From Mucidula mucida (taxonomy: Eukaryota > Basidiomycota > Agaricomycetes > Agaricales > Physalacriaceae), in the NCBI GenBank assembly GCA_015501055.1, contig JADNYV010000061.1, positions 123,006-187,005 of the forward strand: a DNA stretch of 64,000 nucleotides, written 5' to 3'. Of this stretch, positions 52,393 through 63,953 are shown piece after piece (positions within the stretch are counted from its first letter, which is position 1; each line of letters begins with the position of its first letter). The translations under genes were made by a program, and so were the position numbers. The notes under the pieces are model-generated. The model saw nothing but the letters and a program-made list of their open reading frames with translations. It had not been told where the DNA came from and did not search any database.

Positions 52393-55300
52393 ATGTCCAC
52401 CAGCACAAAACTCATTGAGTTCTTCGCCCGCGTCCCGCAGTGCAAAGCGGACGGGACGAATTGGACGTTCTACCGCGACCGCTTCGTGTTTGCCGCTGAA
52501 GCAGCACAACTCAACGACTACCTTGTAGAGACGGCCGCACCACCATCTGTCCCAGTCCCCGCCGATCCCGCCAATCCCACCAAGGAGGAGACCGACTCCA
52601 TCAATCGCCATCCAGGTGTCGTCCGGCTGTGGAAAGCAAACGAGGCCATCGTGAAGCAAGCATTGGCTTCAACGATCCCCGACTCATTGTTTCTAAAGGT
52701 GAAGGGGGAGTTGTCGGCAGGAAAGATGTGGAAGAGGGTAAAGGAAGAGTTTGAGAAGAGGTCAAAGATGATGACTGTCGACCTCCGCAGGAAGCTCCAG
52801 GAGGAACGTTGCCCAGAGAACGGCGACGTCAAGGCCCACCTGTCGAAGCTCGAAGCTCTACGCGAAGAGCTTACCGCGATGGGAGCAGACCCCGGCGACG
52901 ACAATTTTATCGCCATCCTGCTCGGTTCCCTTCCCGCATCATACAACCCCTACCTCGCAGCGCTAACAGCGACGTCAGCACTGCTCAGCCAAACCATCAC
53001 GCCCGATGTATATGTACGCGGCATCAGCGACGAGGCTGACCGCCGGCGAATCAAGACTCGCGTTAAGGAGGAAAAGGAGGCCGCGTTTAACACGAATGGC
53101 GGCTCCTCAGGACGCGGCAGACGATCCCAGGGCAGCAGACGCAGCAGCACGGTCGAGTGCTATAACTGCCACAAGAAAGGTCATATCAAGGCGGAGTGCT
53201 GGGCGAAGGGAGGAGGAAAGGAAGGACAAGGCCCAAGAGGAAAGGGCAAGGGACGGGCGTCGGCGAATAAGGCGGCCGACAACAACGATGACGGCGTGTG
53301 GTACGCGCACGCAGGCTCAGAGTCAGGAGACTCCGATGAGAATTGGCGCGACCTTACAGAAATGAACCTCGGCGGCTATGATGAGCCGTGGTCCGAATAT
53401 CCGTGCAACGAGGGAGAAGAGAAGTTGGAAGGTTTGGCGGGTCTGTACCTCAACGACGAGGTAGCCCAGCCATATGTGGAGGCGTCGGAGAGCGCACTCG
53501 AAGCTGCGGAAGCAGCACTATCCACTTCTATCCCCGACGAGACCAACTCGGAGTCAGACTACGACTCCATTCCGCCACTCCATGAAACGTCCGACTCAGA
53601 GTCAGACAATGACGACAACCGCCCGCCGCTGTTAAGCGTATCAGAATCATCAGATTGTTCTGATGAGGGGGAGTATCCCATGGGCGATGAAGACGATGCT
53701 GAGCTTTTCAGCGAATTTGATCCTGGCAAGGAGATTCCTGACCTGGAGGATTGGTCAGATGTAGAAAATGACCTGGAAGAGGTTATTAGAGATGTCGAAG
53801 AAGAAGCGTACACACGTACCTTCAACACAGTATTCCTCGCCGCCGCCGCCATGCTCCTGAACGACCCCGAAGTCGATATCTACGACTCAGGCGCATCTCG
53901 CCACATGACCCCCTACCGTCGTTGCCTATTCAATTACACCAACATCGAGCCCAAATCCATTACTGCCGCCGACAAAGGAAAGTTCCAGGCCATTGGAAAA
54001 GGGGACATGCACGTCTACCTTCCTGGAAAAGGTGGCGAGAGAACACGATTCCTAGTTCGAGACATCCTGTACGCGCCGCAGCTGGGCGTGTCATTGCTGT
54101 CCGTATCAAAAATTACAGCCGCCGGATATGGCATGCTATTTCGCGGCTCGGAGTGCCGTATCTATGGTCCCAAGGACAAGCTGTTGGGAAAGGTACCTGT
54201 TAAAGGAGGACTTTATCACATTGAAACAGACGTACCTCGCGCGAACGCTGCCCACGACACCCCCATCACCGTATCCCTCGATGACCTCCATCAGATGATG
54301 GGTCACATCGCGCCTGACGCAGCGAAACGTCTTGTAAAGGATCACATTGTTGAAGGAATAGTCCTCGACGAATCAAAACCGCCGCCGAAATCCTGTGACT
54401 CCTGCGAATATGGGAAGAAGACGCGCAAACCTGTCAAGAAGGTTAGCGAGCGCGCGCGTGCCAAAGAACTGGGCGAACTTATCCACTCGGACCTCTGGGG
54501 TCCCTCTCCCATCCGTACTCCTCAGCACAAGGAGTATTATGTGTCGTACACGGACGATCACACGCGGTACTCGGCCATATTTCTGGTGCGCCAGAAGAGC
54601 AAAACGTTCGAGACCTATCAACAATACGAGGCATGGCTCAGCACGCAGCATTCAGCAAAAATCAAGGAGCTACATACCGACAAGGGCGGAGAATACAGCA
54701 GCGACGAGTTCAAAGCCCATCTCGCTGCACAAGGAACGAAGCGCACTACCACAGTCCACGATACCCCTAAACACAATGGCATTGCAGAGCGACTCAACCG
54801 GACATGTCTTGAAAAGGTCCGCGCCATGCTCCATGCATCCGGATTACCCAAGAACCTGTGGGGCGAAGCGTTGAAACACGCCGTCTGGTTGAAGAACCGG
54901 ACGTCGACGTGTGCACTTGACGGCAAGACGCCGTATGAGATGCTTCATGGGGAGAAGCCGAATCTTGGAGACCTGCACAAATTTGGGTGCAAGGTCTGGG
55001 TACACGACGCGAAGGGATTCAAGCTTGACGGATGTGCGCGCGTTGGTCGCTGGCTCGGTTTTGACAGCGAGACCAGTGGACATCGGATTTATTGGGAGGA
55101 TAATCGCAGCATTGGTGTCGAAAGAAGCGTCAAATTCGACGAGCGGGAGGACACAAGAGTAAAAGAAAGTATGCTGAATGAGGGGGAGAATAGGGAAGAA
55201 AGCATTCAGCCAACTTCCAGCGTTCAAAACGCGAAAAACATACCTAATCCTGCCTCAGTACCTCTCCCGCCATCACCAACGCCAACTACGCCGCCGTCTA

Positions 55301-57162
55301 GCGCGCCCATTCCAACCGTTTCCATCACGTCTCCATCCCAGTCTCCACCCGACACCTCCCTGCTACCCAATTTTCTTGGCAGCTTCCTCCAGCGCGAAGG
55401 ACTGGACCCAGCGAATATACGCGAGGGCAAACGCGCCCGGAAACCATCACAAAAGGCCCAAGAAATTGCAGAGTCGTCTAAACCGTTGCGAGACTCGTCT
55501 GCAGCATTGCCCGAGGCCGGCTATGTGGAAATGCCAGCAGAGCAGCTGGAAATGGCCATGGCTGCTGCCATGTCAGAGTCCGAGGCTATTGAGCCCGTGT
55601 TCGAGGAAGCGAAACAACGTACAGACTGGCCGTCGTGGAGAAAAGCAATAGAGGAAGAAATCCGGACGCTTACGCAAGCGGGCACATGGGAAATTGTGCC
55701 TCGCCCGACAGATCGGAACGTTATCGGATCCAAGTGGGTCCTACGAATCAAGAAGAAGGCGGGCGGAGTTATAGACAAGTACAAGGCGCGACTTGTTGCC
55801 CAAGGATTCACCCAAGTCGAGGGTGTCGACTACTTCGTCACTTTCGCACCTGTTGCCAAACTCGCGTCACTCCGGATCATTCTCGCCATCGCCGCACGTA
55901 ACGATTGGGACATCAATGTCTTCGACTTTCACGGTGCCTTCCTAAACAGAGAATTTGACGATGAAGAAGAGCTGTATATGGAACAGCCTCCGGATTTTGA
56001 GTTTGCGGATCGACATCAATATGTTCTTCGTCTGTGCAAGACAATTTATGGTCTCAAGCAGAGCTCTCGCAAGTGGTACAAGAAGCTCACTGCCGCTCTC
56101 GCCACACTCGGCTTTACCGCACTCGAGAAGGACCACGCGGTATTCAGACCCGTTACCGGCGCGGATATCATCATCCTCGCGATTCACGTCGACGACTGCA
56201 CCATTACGGGCAGTTTGCCCACACTCATCATCGAGATCCAGGAACGCGTTGCACAGCTGTTCAAAATTACACTGTTGGGGCCTATCAGCTGGCTCCTGGG
56301 CATGGAGATCATACGCGACAGAGCGGCCAGAACCATTTCCATCAATCAGACGTCGTACATTGATTCCGTGCTCCAGCGCTTCAACATGGAAGACTGTAAG
56401 CCGGCAGCCATACCTATGGACCCGAACGTGCAACTTTCACGCGACCAATGTCCCACCGACGCGCTCGAGATCGCTGAAATACAGCGACATCCATACAGAG
56501 GCGTGGTCGGATCCCTGATTTGGATCATGACCGGCACGCGTCCCGACTTGGCTTACGCGGCCACCATCCTCTCGCGCTTCAACAACAACCCCGGACTTGT
56601 ACACTGGCACGCAGCGAAACATGCACTACAATATCTCAAGGGTACTCGCAGCTGGAGGCTCACCTTTGGAGGAGATGGACAAGGCAGGGGTTTGGAAGGA
56701 TTTGCTGATGCAGATGGGATGTCTATTGAGAATCGCAAGGCATTTTCTGGGTACGCGTTTCTCATCGACGGAGGAGCTGTTTCGTGGTCGTCTAAACAGC
56801 AGGATATTGTTGCACTCTCGACCACCGAGGCGGAGTATATCGCGTTGACATATGCAGGCAAGGAAGCCTTATGGATGTGTCAATTCATTTCGGAACTATT
56901 TACACCCCTCCATCATCCCATCATCATCCACAACGACAACCAGTCGGCACTCGCACTCGCTCACGCCGAACTTGGTCAATTCCATGCATGTACCAAGCAT
57001 ATCGACATTCGCTACCACTTTATCCGGTACGCGATTGCAAACGGAGACATCCGACTCGTCTACTGTCCCACAGACGACATGCTCGTGGACACGCTCACCA
57101 AAGCCCTTCCCAGCGCGAAGGCAAAACACTTTGCTCGCAGCTTTGGACTTGTTCCGGCTTGA
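52393..57162 (+). CDS. Copia Gag-Pol polyprotein (1589 aa, open)
   Basis: Complete polyprotein of a Ty1/copia element. In order: UBN2-type Gag (~1-230); CCHC knuckle CYNCHKKGHIKAEC (~256-269); acidic Ser-rich linker; protease with D498 in YDSGASRHM; GAG-pre-integrase HQMMGHIAPDA; integrase with D700 (HSDLWG), D763 (TDKGGEY) and E799 (NGIAERLNRT), exactly DD35E; Ser/Pro-rich linker (~950-1030); RT from WEIVPRP with the catalytic pair D1267-D1268 in AIHVDD; RNase H ending HIDIRYHFIRYAI. The copia order PR-IN-RT-RNH is clear. ATG 52393 is preferred; the frame is open four codons upstream. No stop or frameshift. A His replaces the usual Tyr before VDD, which may affect RT or may simply be a lineage trait. 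Confidence 0.9.
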   Translation: MSTSTKLIEFFARVPQCKADGTNWTFYRDRFVFAAEAAQLNDYLVETAAPPSVPVPADPANPTKEETDSINRHPGVVRLWKANEAIVKQALASTIPDSLFLKVKGELSAGKMWKRVKEEFEKRSKMMTVDLRRKLQEERCPENGDVKAHLSKLEALREELTAMGADPGDDNFIAILLGSLPASYNPYLAALTATSALLSQTITPDVYVRGISDEADRRRIKTRVKEEKEAAFNTNGGSSGRGRRSQGSRRSSTVECYNCHKKGHIKAECWAKGGGKEGQGPRGKGKGRASANKAADNNDDGVWYAHAGSESGDSDENWRDLTEMNLGGYDEPWSEYPCNEGEEKLEGLAGLYLNDEVAQPYVEASESALEAAEAALSTSIPDETNSESDYDSIPPLHETSDSESDNDDNRPPLLSVSESSDCSDEGEYPMGDEDDAELFSEFDPGKEIPDLEDWSDVENDLEEVIRDVEEEAYTRTFNTVFLAAAAMLLNDPEVDIYDSGASRHMTPYRRCLFNYTNIEPKSITAADKGKFQAIGKGDMHVYLPGKGGERTRFLVRDILYAPQLGVSLLSVSKITAAGYGMLFRGSECRIYGPKDKLLGKVPVKGGLYHIETDVPRANAAHDTPITVSLDDLHQMMGHIAPDAAKRLVKDHIVEGIVLDESKPPPKSCDSCEYGKKTRKPVKKVSERARAKELGELIHSDLWGPSPIRTPQHKEYYVSYTDDHTRYSAIFLVRQKSKTFETYQQYEAWLSTQHSAKIKELHTDKGGEYSSDEFKAHLAAQGTKRTTTVHDTPKHNGIAERLNRTCLEKVRAMLHASGLPKNLWGEALKHAVWLKNRTSTCALDGKTPYEMLHGEKPNLGDLHKFGCKVWVHDAKGFKLDGCARVGRWLGFDSETSGHRIYWEDNRSIGVERSVKFDEREDTRVKESMLNEGENREESIQPTSSVQNAKNIPNPASVPLPPSPTPTTPPSSAPIPTVSITSPSQSPPDTSLLPNFLGSFLQREGLDPANIREGKRARKPSQKAQEIAESSKPLRDSSAALPEAGYVEMPAEQLEMAMAAAMSESEAIEPVFEEAKQRTDWPSWRKAIEEEIRTLTQAGTWEIVPRPTDRNVIGSKWVLRIKKKAGGVIDKYKARLVAQGFTQVEGVDYFVTFAPVAKLASLRIILAIAARNDWDINVFDFHGAFLNREFDDEEELYMEQPPDFEFADRHQYVLRLCKTIYGLKQSSRKWYKKLTAALATLGFTALEKDHAVFRPVTGADIIILAIHVDDCTITGSLPTLIIEIQERVAQLFKITLLGPISWLLGMEIIRDRAARTISINQTSYIDSVLQRFNMEDCKPAAIPMDPNVQLSRDQCPTDALEIAEIQRHPYRGVVGSLIWIMTGTRPDLAYAATILSRFNNNPGLVHWHAAKHALQYLKGTRSWRLTFGGDGQGRGLEGFADADGMSIENRKAFSGYAFLIDGGAVSWSSKQQDIVALSTTEAEYIALTYAGKEALWMCQFISELFTPLHHPIIIHNDNQSALALAHAELGQFHACTKHIDIRYHFIRYAIANGDIRLVYCPTDDMLVDTLTKALPSAKAKHFARSFGLVPA

Positions 57163-57169
57163 GGGGGAG
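57161..57169 (+). other. Polypurine tract of copia 2
   Basis: GAGGGGGAG overlapping the stop codon region and abutting the 3' LTR TG. Confidence 0.75.
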
Positions 57170-57314
57170 TGTTGAAGTCCAAGCCGGACTACTCGTTGGT
57201 TTTCTAATCCCTTCGTTGACGGACCCGCACTCACATTCCCCGACCCGCTCCCGTTACTTCCGACCCGCTACTGTTACCACCGATAACTGATACTGACTTG
57301 TTTACTTACTTAGC
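57170..57314 (+). repeat. Partial 3' LTR of copia 2 (145 bp)
   Basis: Matches the first 145 bp of the 5' LTR (few substitutions), then homology stops at CTTAGC. The remaining ~113 bp are absent. Confidence 0.85.
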
Positions 57315-58213
57315 ACCCTATGCAGTAAGGATAACATGTTATCCTACTGTTCCTACAGGGCGTGATAACCTGTTGTTTCCTGTTGCTTACCTGGGCTTAT
57401 CCTGGCTGGTGCGGCGGGTGCTGGGGCGTACTCGGCGGGTTCTCGGCACCATGGCATGGTGGCAGGAGCTCGGGGAACCCCGAGATGGGGTAGTAGCCGG
57501 GTAGGGATGCGTGGATGCGTGGCGCAGTTGCCGGGTAGGTCAGGGGGGGGTCCGGCTATTGATTGCAGCTGTATTGCCGGTTGCTCTCAATACGAGCGGG
57601 CCCATATCCGGATTCGGCACCCGTCCCGTGACGCTTACTGCGCCACATACCCGTTACATTCCCGGGGTGCAAATTGGCACTTCCTCAGCATGGCGGGATG
57701 GCTTATTGGGACTTAGATATTTATTTAGATTTATTTAATGAATTTTAGTGCTATTTTTACCGCCCCCGCCCTTCCAAAACAGGCTACAATGCGAAATGAG
57801 CGGGATGCAGCGCCCATAGCGGCGGACTGCGCGCCTCTATGGCGCTCCAGTCACCTCAGACATCATCAGGGATGTCTCTTATACATTTTCGCTCCAATCC
57901 CGCCCATCCCGCCGCCAAAACAGGCTACAATGCGAAATGAGCGGGATGCAGCGCCCATAGCGGCGGACTGCGCGCCTCTATGGCACTCCAGTCACCTCAG
58001 ACATCATCAGGGATGTCTCTTCCATGTTTTCGCTTCCATCCCGCCTATCCCGCCCGCCGTAATCGCTCTCCAATGCGGTACAGGTCGGCATGAGGCGGCA
58101 TGACACTGCCACAGCGGCGGAAGGTGCCGTGTTTCTCTCCATTTCACACAGAGAAGTACTTATGGTAGACATGATGTTTATAGATAGAAGTAGTACAAAA
58201 AAATTATCTCTAC
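57315..58213. other. GC-rich non-coding region right of copia 2
   Basis: Begins with a palindrome GGATAACATGTTATCC (57329-57344), continues with G/C-rich sequence and the 141-bp tandem repeat. No supported gene. It may include the 3' end of the KDZ transposon whose gene stops at 58214, but I could not pair terminal repeats. Confidence 0.4.
57775..58056. repeat. Tandem repeat, two 141-bp units
   Basis: Units 57775-57915 and 57916-58056, nearly identical. They start CAAAACAGGCTACAATGCG and end in CCCGCC-rich sequence. Confidence 0.8.
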
Positions 58214-61200
58214 TTAGATTTCATCGTCGGGCAGAGTGTCGTCGTCCTCGCGCTCGTCATCGTAACCCTGCTCCGCGGTGGCATCAATTTCCACCTCAAC
58301 TGCGGTGAGATGTGCGGCAGGAACATCCGCGAGTATCTCCTGACCGAGTGTCATCAACCCCGCCCACACGCTGCCTAGCCGTTCCGCGAGAGAGAGTTCT
58401 CGGTCCGAGCATGTGAGAGCACGCGCCGAAACACCTTCCTGAAGGTGCGGTGATGCATTAGGGAGGGAATCAACTCGTTGCCTCCACCAAGCGGACTTCC
58501 ATTGGGCAAAGGCAACGACACGGCGCATCTCCTCGAGCAGGAGTTCAACCTCCTCCCGCCAGCGCAGCATTCGGGCTCGTGACTTGCACCACTCAATTTT
58601 CAGAGCTATGAAAAACATGTTAGGATAATAAATGAAGACGGCATGGACACGCACTTTTGTTGAAGGCCGCATCCGAAGTCTGACTCCTGGCATCAACATC
58701 CGCTGGGAAGCTATACCAAATCCAAGAAATCTCGCGTCGTCCTTCGCCCTGAGAAGTGAGTGCATCGCATGATGATGGACCTGTTGCGCCGACATAAATG
58801 AGTCCTCGCTCACGAATATCGGCGGCTTCTGCCTCCTCGCGGGCTGAAAGCATACGCTCGTTGATTCCGGACACATGCTTGTCCTCGAGGATCTTGAGTT
58901 GGCGCTCCTAGTCACCGTGTCCTTTCAGCAAGAATAACGCGTTCCGGGACCATCGGTAGCGTAGTTTAGCGAGGTTGACATTAATCAGAACCCTAAAGAG
59001 AATGTCAGAAGGTTTCCAAGTATGTAATAAGGAAAGCACTTACCGGTGTTGATGTCCCTCTGCCCTCGTCGTCGACGTTTGTCCCGAGACGTTACGCACT
59101 TGAAAGAGTAGCCCGGCGGACCGAGTACGAAGGGCACGACGCAAATCGTCCAACACATCGTAGCACTCCGCCTCCCGCAGTTGGGTCTCAACATCAGGCA
59201 GACCTTCCTTGCAAGCACGGGGTAACGTTTGGTTCTCCCGGGAGAGATGTGATAGGAGGAACAGTTTCACGTTCTCAGGGAAAATCACGTCAGCAGGGGC
59301 GTCCAGATGTTTGAGTTGATCTGTGGCGAGGTATTCCCGAAGATGTGGCATGTAGACGTGCTGCAGTCCGCGAAGCTTCCAAATGCGTCGCGTGATAACT
59401 AGTGGTTTGAGAAAATATAACCCAATACAAGAAGATGAAGAACACATACCTGTTCGTTGCTTCTGTATATTCAACTCCTGATAGGTGGCGCCCGAGCTCC
59501 GGGCCTGGACTTCCCAAGCCAGGGCACGCCTAACCAAATCAATCAGTATCAATCAGTATGTCGTGACCATGCGATGACCGGCTGACTTACTGTAACTCTT
59601 CGATCTGAAGTGCCAAGCTGATGAATGCACTTGCACTGGATTCCGGAACCACAGACTCCGGAGTTTTTGACAGCTCAAGCTGCTCCTCCTTCTGCAACTG
59701 AAGCTTCACTTCATTCAAGGTCAGTTTACTCCGCACAGTCGGCTCGTATGGGCACGGTTTTGAGAAGTCCGTTTCCCACTCTGTGACCTGCTGGAGCCAA
59801 CCATCAAGGGTCTCCCCTGTGAAGAGAGATGTCATCCCTTCATCAAAGTTCTTGAAGTCCTCGGAATGTATACTTGCGTTCTTGATTGCGTCGACCAAAC
59901 GAGCCGCGAATACGCGTTCTAGAAACGATAAGTATTTTCCCGGATACATCAATCAGAACTTACTTACCAAATGCCTTGATTGTCCTCATGTTATGATAGT
60001 TGAAAATATCGTCGAGCGTGTCCTGTCGCGCACCCGGCCCCATTACTTTCGTCTGAGCGGCAGCACGGTTGCTATGAGACCAGTTCTGCTCAACAACTTC
60101 GCCATTTGTTCGTCCAACGCCAGGTAAGAAATTCAGAGAATAGCGCGCGTGATCCTTCGGTTGATGGGCCCAGAAATGGAACTTTGGAATTGCGACCTGA
60201 AATCGCTCAGGGTTTCGGATACGCGCCTCCGGAGGTAACAGTCGAACGCGGTCCGCGAAGTTGGGATAATAGATGCAAACGATATCATACGTCAGGAACG
60301 ACTCGAGTTCAATTTCTTCCGCCGTACTAGAGGTCGCGAGAGCAGTAGGTCCGTCGCTACCCATAGGTGTACTGGCTGGTATTGTAGCTAGCGCCCTACT
60401 CGAAATAAGATCACGGCTGGCCGTACCAACGACGTAATCCACGTTGCAGAAGCTGTACCGCCGTCAGTTCTTTATTCCAGAATGATCTATCAAGGGTGAC
60501 TCACCGCTCGCCGCGCTGTAGGTCCCCAATTCCATTGGGTCGCCAGCATCCGTGCCGTGCGCACGTTACACCAGTAACCCCGGAAACTCGGAGTCCCTTC
60601 ACGTTCTTGATGTTCGCCAAGTACAGGGCGGCAAATCCAGAACAATTGGACATCTCGTCCTGGGAGACGAACTTCTTGATGTGTTCCGCATATGGCTCGC
60701 TGGCGACAAAATAGGCCATGCCGTCGGCCAGCGGAGGATCGCGTTCGACAGTAGAAACCATAGCGTTCCGCAGACGGAAGTTGGCATCTGTGCTCTTGAA
60801 CATTCTGTATAGCCATCTGGATAACATGAATTTGAATATAAGTTACAACGTCTAGGTCTAGGAAGAAAAACGAACCTCCGTGTGACATCGGAAAGATAAT
60901 CGCGTGGAATGTTGATTCCAGGATGAGGACACGCTGGACAAGCGAGAGCGAGTTCACCATTCGCTGTGCCGGCAATCCCACTGGCGTCGTGTCCGCGGCC
61001 TGCATTCAGGCACATCTGCAGAAATCTCCATTGCCGAATACATCTGAGAATCACACGATAACGATTGGGAGGAGTGATCCCAAGGCGCTCCTCCGTCAGA
61101 GACTCAAGGCTCTTCCATAAATCCCAGGTAGGTAGCTTCCCGTTACAATTTGCGTTGTGCGTGAGCCGCAAAAGGTCGAAGCTGATAGCCGTCTGGGGTG

Positions 61201-62093
61201 AATCCGGCGTTGACGGCCACCACGAAGCCTGAAGGAGCTGATTTCGAGGGGCATCAGATCCATGACACCCGCAGAATCCCATGTCGACCTGGTGAACTCC
61301 ATTTGTGTGAAGGACGACAAAGTCCTTTGTAGTCGTATGGCGATAGGCGCAGTACCCGCCGGAGCCATGTCCGAGAGTCAACTTGAGCCCAAGTTCCGCC
61401 AAGGTAACAACCTTGTAGTACTGGCCGGTCCATTGCTGAAAGGAATTGAGTACATGTTAACGAGTTCAATTGAATGAGACAATTACCTCAACCCAGTGCA
61501 GCGGACAGTTCTCGTGAGCTTCAACAAGACACTCCTGACAGACGAGCCCCAAGCCGAAGCATCCGTTATCGTGACATCGAAATTGCGCCACATGATCGTC
61601 TTGCTGGCAGCGCGGGCATTGACCGCCAGCAGCGCCAGACGTGCCATCGAGAATAAGCAGCTGATTCAGGTATTCTTGACTAAAACCGCGCCAAAATTTC
61701 ATAGGATTGCGCTGTCAAAGTCTAATTAGTAAAAAGTAGATTCTTCCAAGTAGTACTTACCGCGCTGTCGTAAACTTTGCGAAGGTTGGTGACTGCGACA
61801 TTTGCCGTATCACCTACAGTCATATCCTGCTCGAAAGTAGGGTCCGTGAGTACCGGTTGACCCAAGAGGATCGTGAATCCATCCGCGGTGGCAGCTCTTG
61901 CAAGCGTGTCCGTGTCCTCCATCTGTTCAGCGTCGGAATGGTCCACGGCATACTCCGTGCGTTGTCGCGTCACTCGATGGCCCATTTCGTCGACCTGTGT
62001 GGAGACGGCAGCAGTTGGCTTGTGGTCATACCAACCTGCCTGCTTTTTGCCGTCCTTTTTGCGTTTGGTCGACGTGCTGGATGAAGAGGACAT
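58214..62093 (-). pseudogene. KDZ transposase with CxC2 cysteine cluster (one in-frame stop)
   Basis: Kyakuja-Dileera-Zisupton transposase. Ten exons (minus): 62093-61761, 61711-61487, 61435-60876, 60816-60505, 60452-59968, 59918-59591, 59529-59450, 59398-59044, 58992-58655, 58605-58214, all GT-AG, summing exactly to 1136 codons. CxC2-like cluster in exon 2 (CPRCQQDDHVAQFRCHDNGC, then CQECLVEAHENCPLHWVE). KDZ core in exons 3-5 (FCGCHGSDAPRNQLLQASWW; FLTYDIVCIYYPNF; IPKFHFWAHQPKDH; NGEVVEQNWSHSN). C-terminal KIEWCKSRARMLRWREEVEL. The only defect seen is TAG at 58908-58910, where the family has Trp (GHGD-W-ERQLK), so inactivation is recent. A TATA-like TATAAGG lies about 45 bp upstream of the ATG. 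Confidence 0.85.
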
Positions 62094-62266
62094 GAGCAGA
62101 TGGTGACAATGTATGAGAATAAAAGCCCACCTTATAAACTTTCAACCTGTAAGTAGAGACACGGTCTTTCCGAAGAATTGAGCCGCAAATGTTCGACGGC
62201 GTGTATTAAATGCTTGCGGTTGAAGACAAATGCAAGAGGCTAGACCTCGAACATAAGAACAGAGAA

Positions 62267-62797
62267 TGTTAGCGACTGACTAAGCCACGAGACTCAACCA
62301 GGTACCACAGCAAGAACTAAGGAAGAAAACGTTCGCGTTCGTAAGACTAGGCTAGGCCAGGTGTATAAACGAGATCGGAACTAAAGTACAATGATACTAC
62401 ACTACTGCTTATATACTAGTAAGCCTGTGTTTGGGACTCCTTGTCCATACGTGTTTCCGCTAGGGATAACTCCACGCCCTTGACCCAGTGTTGTATGCTA
62501 CTAGTCCGTGAAACCATTAAATACGAGTGGTAACTGCATGTAAGTAATAATACTGAAACGACCATGTGTGCTACGAGTGTCGGTGGTGTGTATACAATGG
62601 GGGAATCCATGAGGTATTGGCATGTATGATGTCATCCATGTGTTAGGCGTGTGTCCGACATGAGTACGGCTTCGGTAATGAACAGGAGTATGATTGGTGA
62701 CAAAACAGATGATGAAACAGTCCGTTGGCTGATAAGACAAGGCCCCCGATAAGATATGATAAGATGTGAAAATGTGAAAATATGGCAATTCATAACA
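62267..62797 (-). repeat. 3' LTR of gypsy C (531 bp)
   Basis: TGTTATGAATTGCC...GCTAACA on the minus strand; aligns along its length with 37637-38163 and 49178-49706. Confidence 0.85.
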
Positions 62798-62812
62798 TCA
62801 CCCCCTCCTTAA
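62798..62812 (-). other. Polypurine tract of gypsy C
   Basis: Minus strand AAGGAGGGGGTGA directly precedes the LTR. Confidence 0.7.
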
Positions 62813-63953
62813 GGCGCAAGTTCCATTCTGCGCCAGATTTGCTCCATAAGGGCCGCAGAGGGTAGCGTGACGTCAAGAGGTTCGGTGTCAGGCGGTGGCA
62901 TGGGTCGGAATAGATGTGATGGAAATTGCGACATGGGAACTTCAATGCGAGCAAGCGCAGGTGGCTTTGGGCTTGTTTGGGTACTGCTGGTGGAAATCGC
63001 GAATAGCTTCGTCGGCATTCTTGAGATTGCATGCCGGTTCCCATGTCTGTTCGTGTGTGCCATAACCCTTCCAGTGAACCTTGTATTGAAAACCCCCGCG
63101 GTACTTCCGGAATTAACCACTTTCTCAACCTCCCATTCCGGTTCGGCTCCTTCCAGCACAGGTGGTGGATGCGTGTCTTGGGGTTGCGTCGGGAATTGGG
63201 GCTCGTGATAAGGTGTCAACAGGCCTCATTGAACACGGATGGATGCTTTTCCACGTGTGAGGAATCTGGAGCTTGTAAGAGCTCGTCCCGACTTTCTTGA
63301 TCACTTTGAACGGCCCGAAGCGTTTGTCATCGAGCTTCTTCATTGGTCGGTCCGTGCTGAGATTCGTCCCTTCCAGCCATACTTTGTCGCCGCCTTGTAT
63401 TCTACTGCGTCTGTCCGCTTCCTGTCATAAAACCGTTTCATGTCCTCTTTTGCCATCTTCAATGCCGACCCTACTTCGTCCCATGTTTTCCTCATGCCAT
63501 CGGCAAACTCCTGCCCAGTCTCGTTTCTCGATGCCGTTTTCGGAGCGGTGCCTTGTAGGGGTGTCTGCCCATGTCTGCGAAAAACGGAGTAACCTTGGTT
63601 GCTGAGTGTACCCGATCGTTGTAAACGAATTCGGGCAGAGGGTAACCATTCATGCCAGTCGTTCTGATGTAATTGACGAATAACCGTAAGAAATGTTCTA
63701 TCTCTTGGTTCAACCGTTCCGTTTGCCCATTTGCCTGTGGATGATACGCCGTTGTAAAGTTTCCTTGTATGCCCAACAACCGGTACAACTCCTTCATGAA
63801 ACGCGAGTGGTATTGTGGACCGCGATCATGTATCATCTGTCGTGGCATCCCATGTATGGGGAAAATGCGATCACGGTAAATGCGGGCCATGCCTTCCGAC
63901 GTCAGAGTGGTATGTGTCGGTATAATGCGTAATCGCTTGGTGAAGTGGTCCAC
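62809..63953 (-). pseudogene. Gypsy C integrase-chromodomain region (broken)
   Basis: Integrase core at 63953-63492 (RLRIIPTHTTLTSEGMARIY, HPQANGQTERLNQEIEHFLR), its C-terminal part at 63343-63125 (KRFGPFKVIKKVGTSSYKLQ), and a chromodomain at 63219-62809. The chromodomain lacks one base after EVEKVVNS relative to fragment D, so the frame shifts through it. A further frame break separates the integrase core from its C-terminus near 63560. Tail ends RRMELAP at 62809. Non-functional as it stands. Confidence 0.7.

Larger units (their letters stand above)
52045..57314 (+). mobile_element. Ty1/copia retrotransposon 2, open polyprotein, truncated 3' LTR
   Basis: 5' LTR 52045-52302, PBS 52303-52315, polyprotein 52393-57162, polypurine tract 57161-57169, partial 3' LTR 57170-57314. 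It sits in the chromodomain/3' end of gypsy fragment D: the sequence before it (CATCTATTCCG) continues in gypsy B at its 38266-38274 equivalent, but the expected continuation is absent after 57314. The right end has therefore been lost or rearranged. The open polyprotein argues for a recent insertion. Confidence 0.9.
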
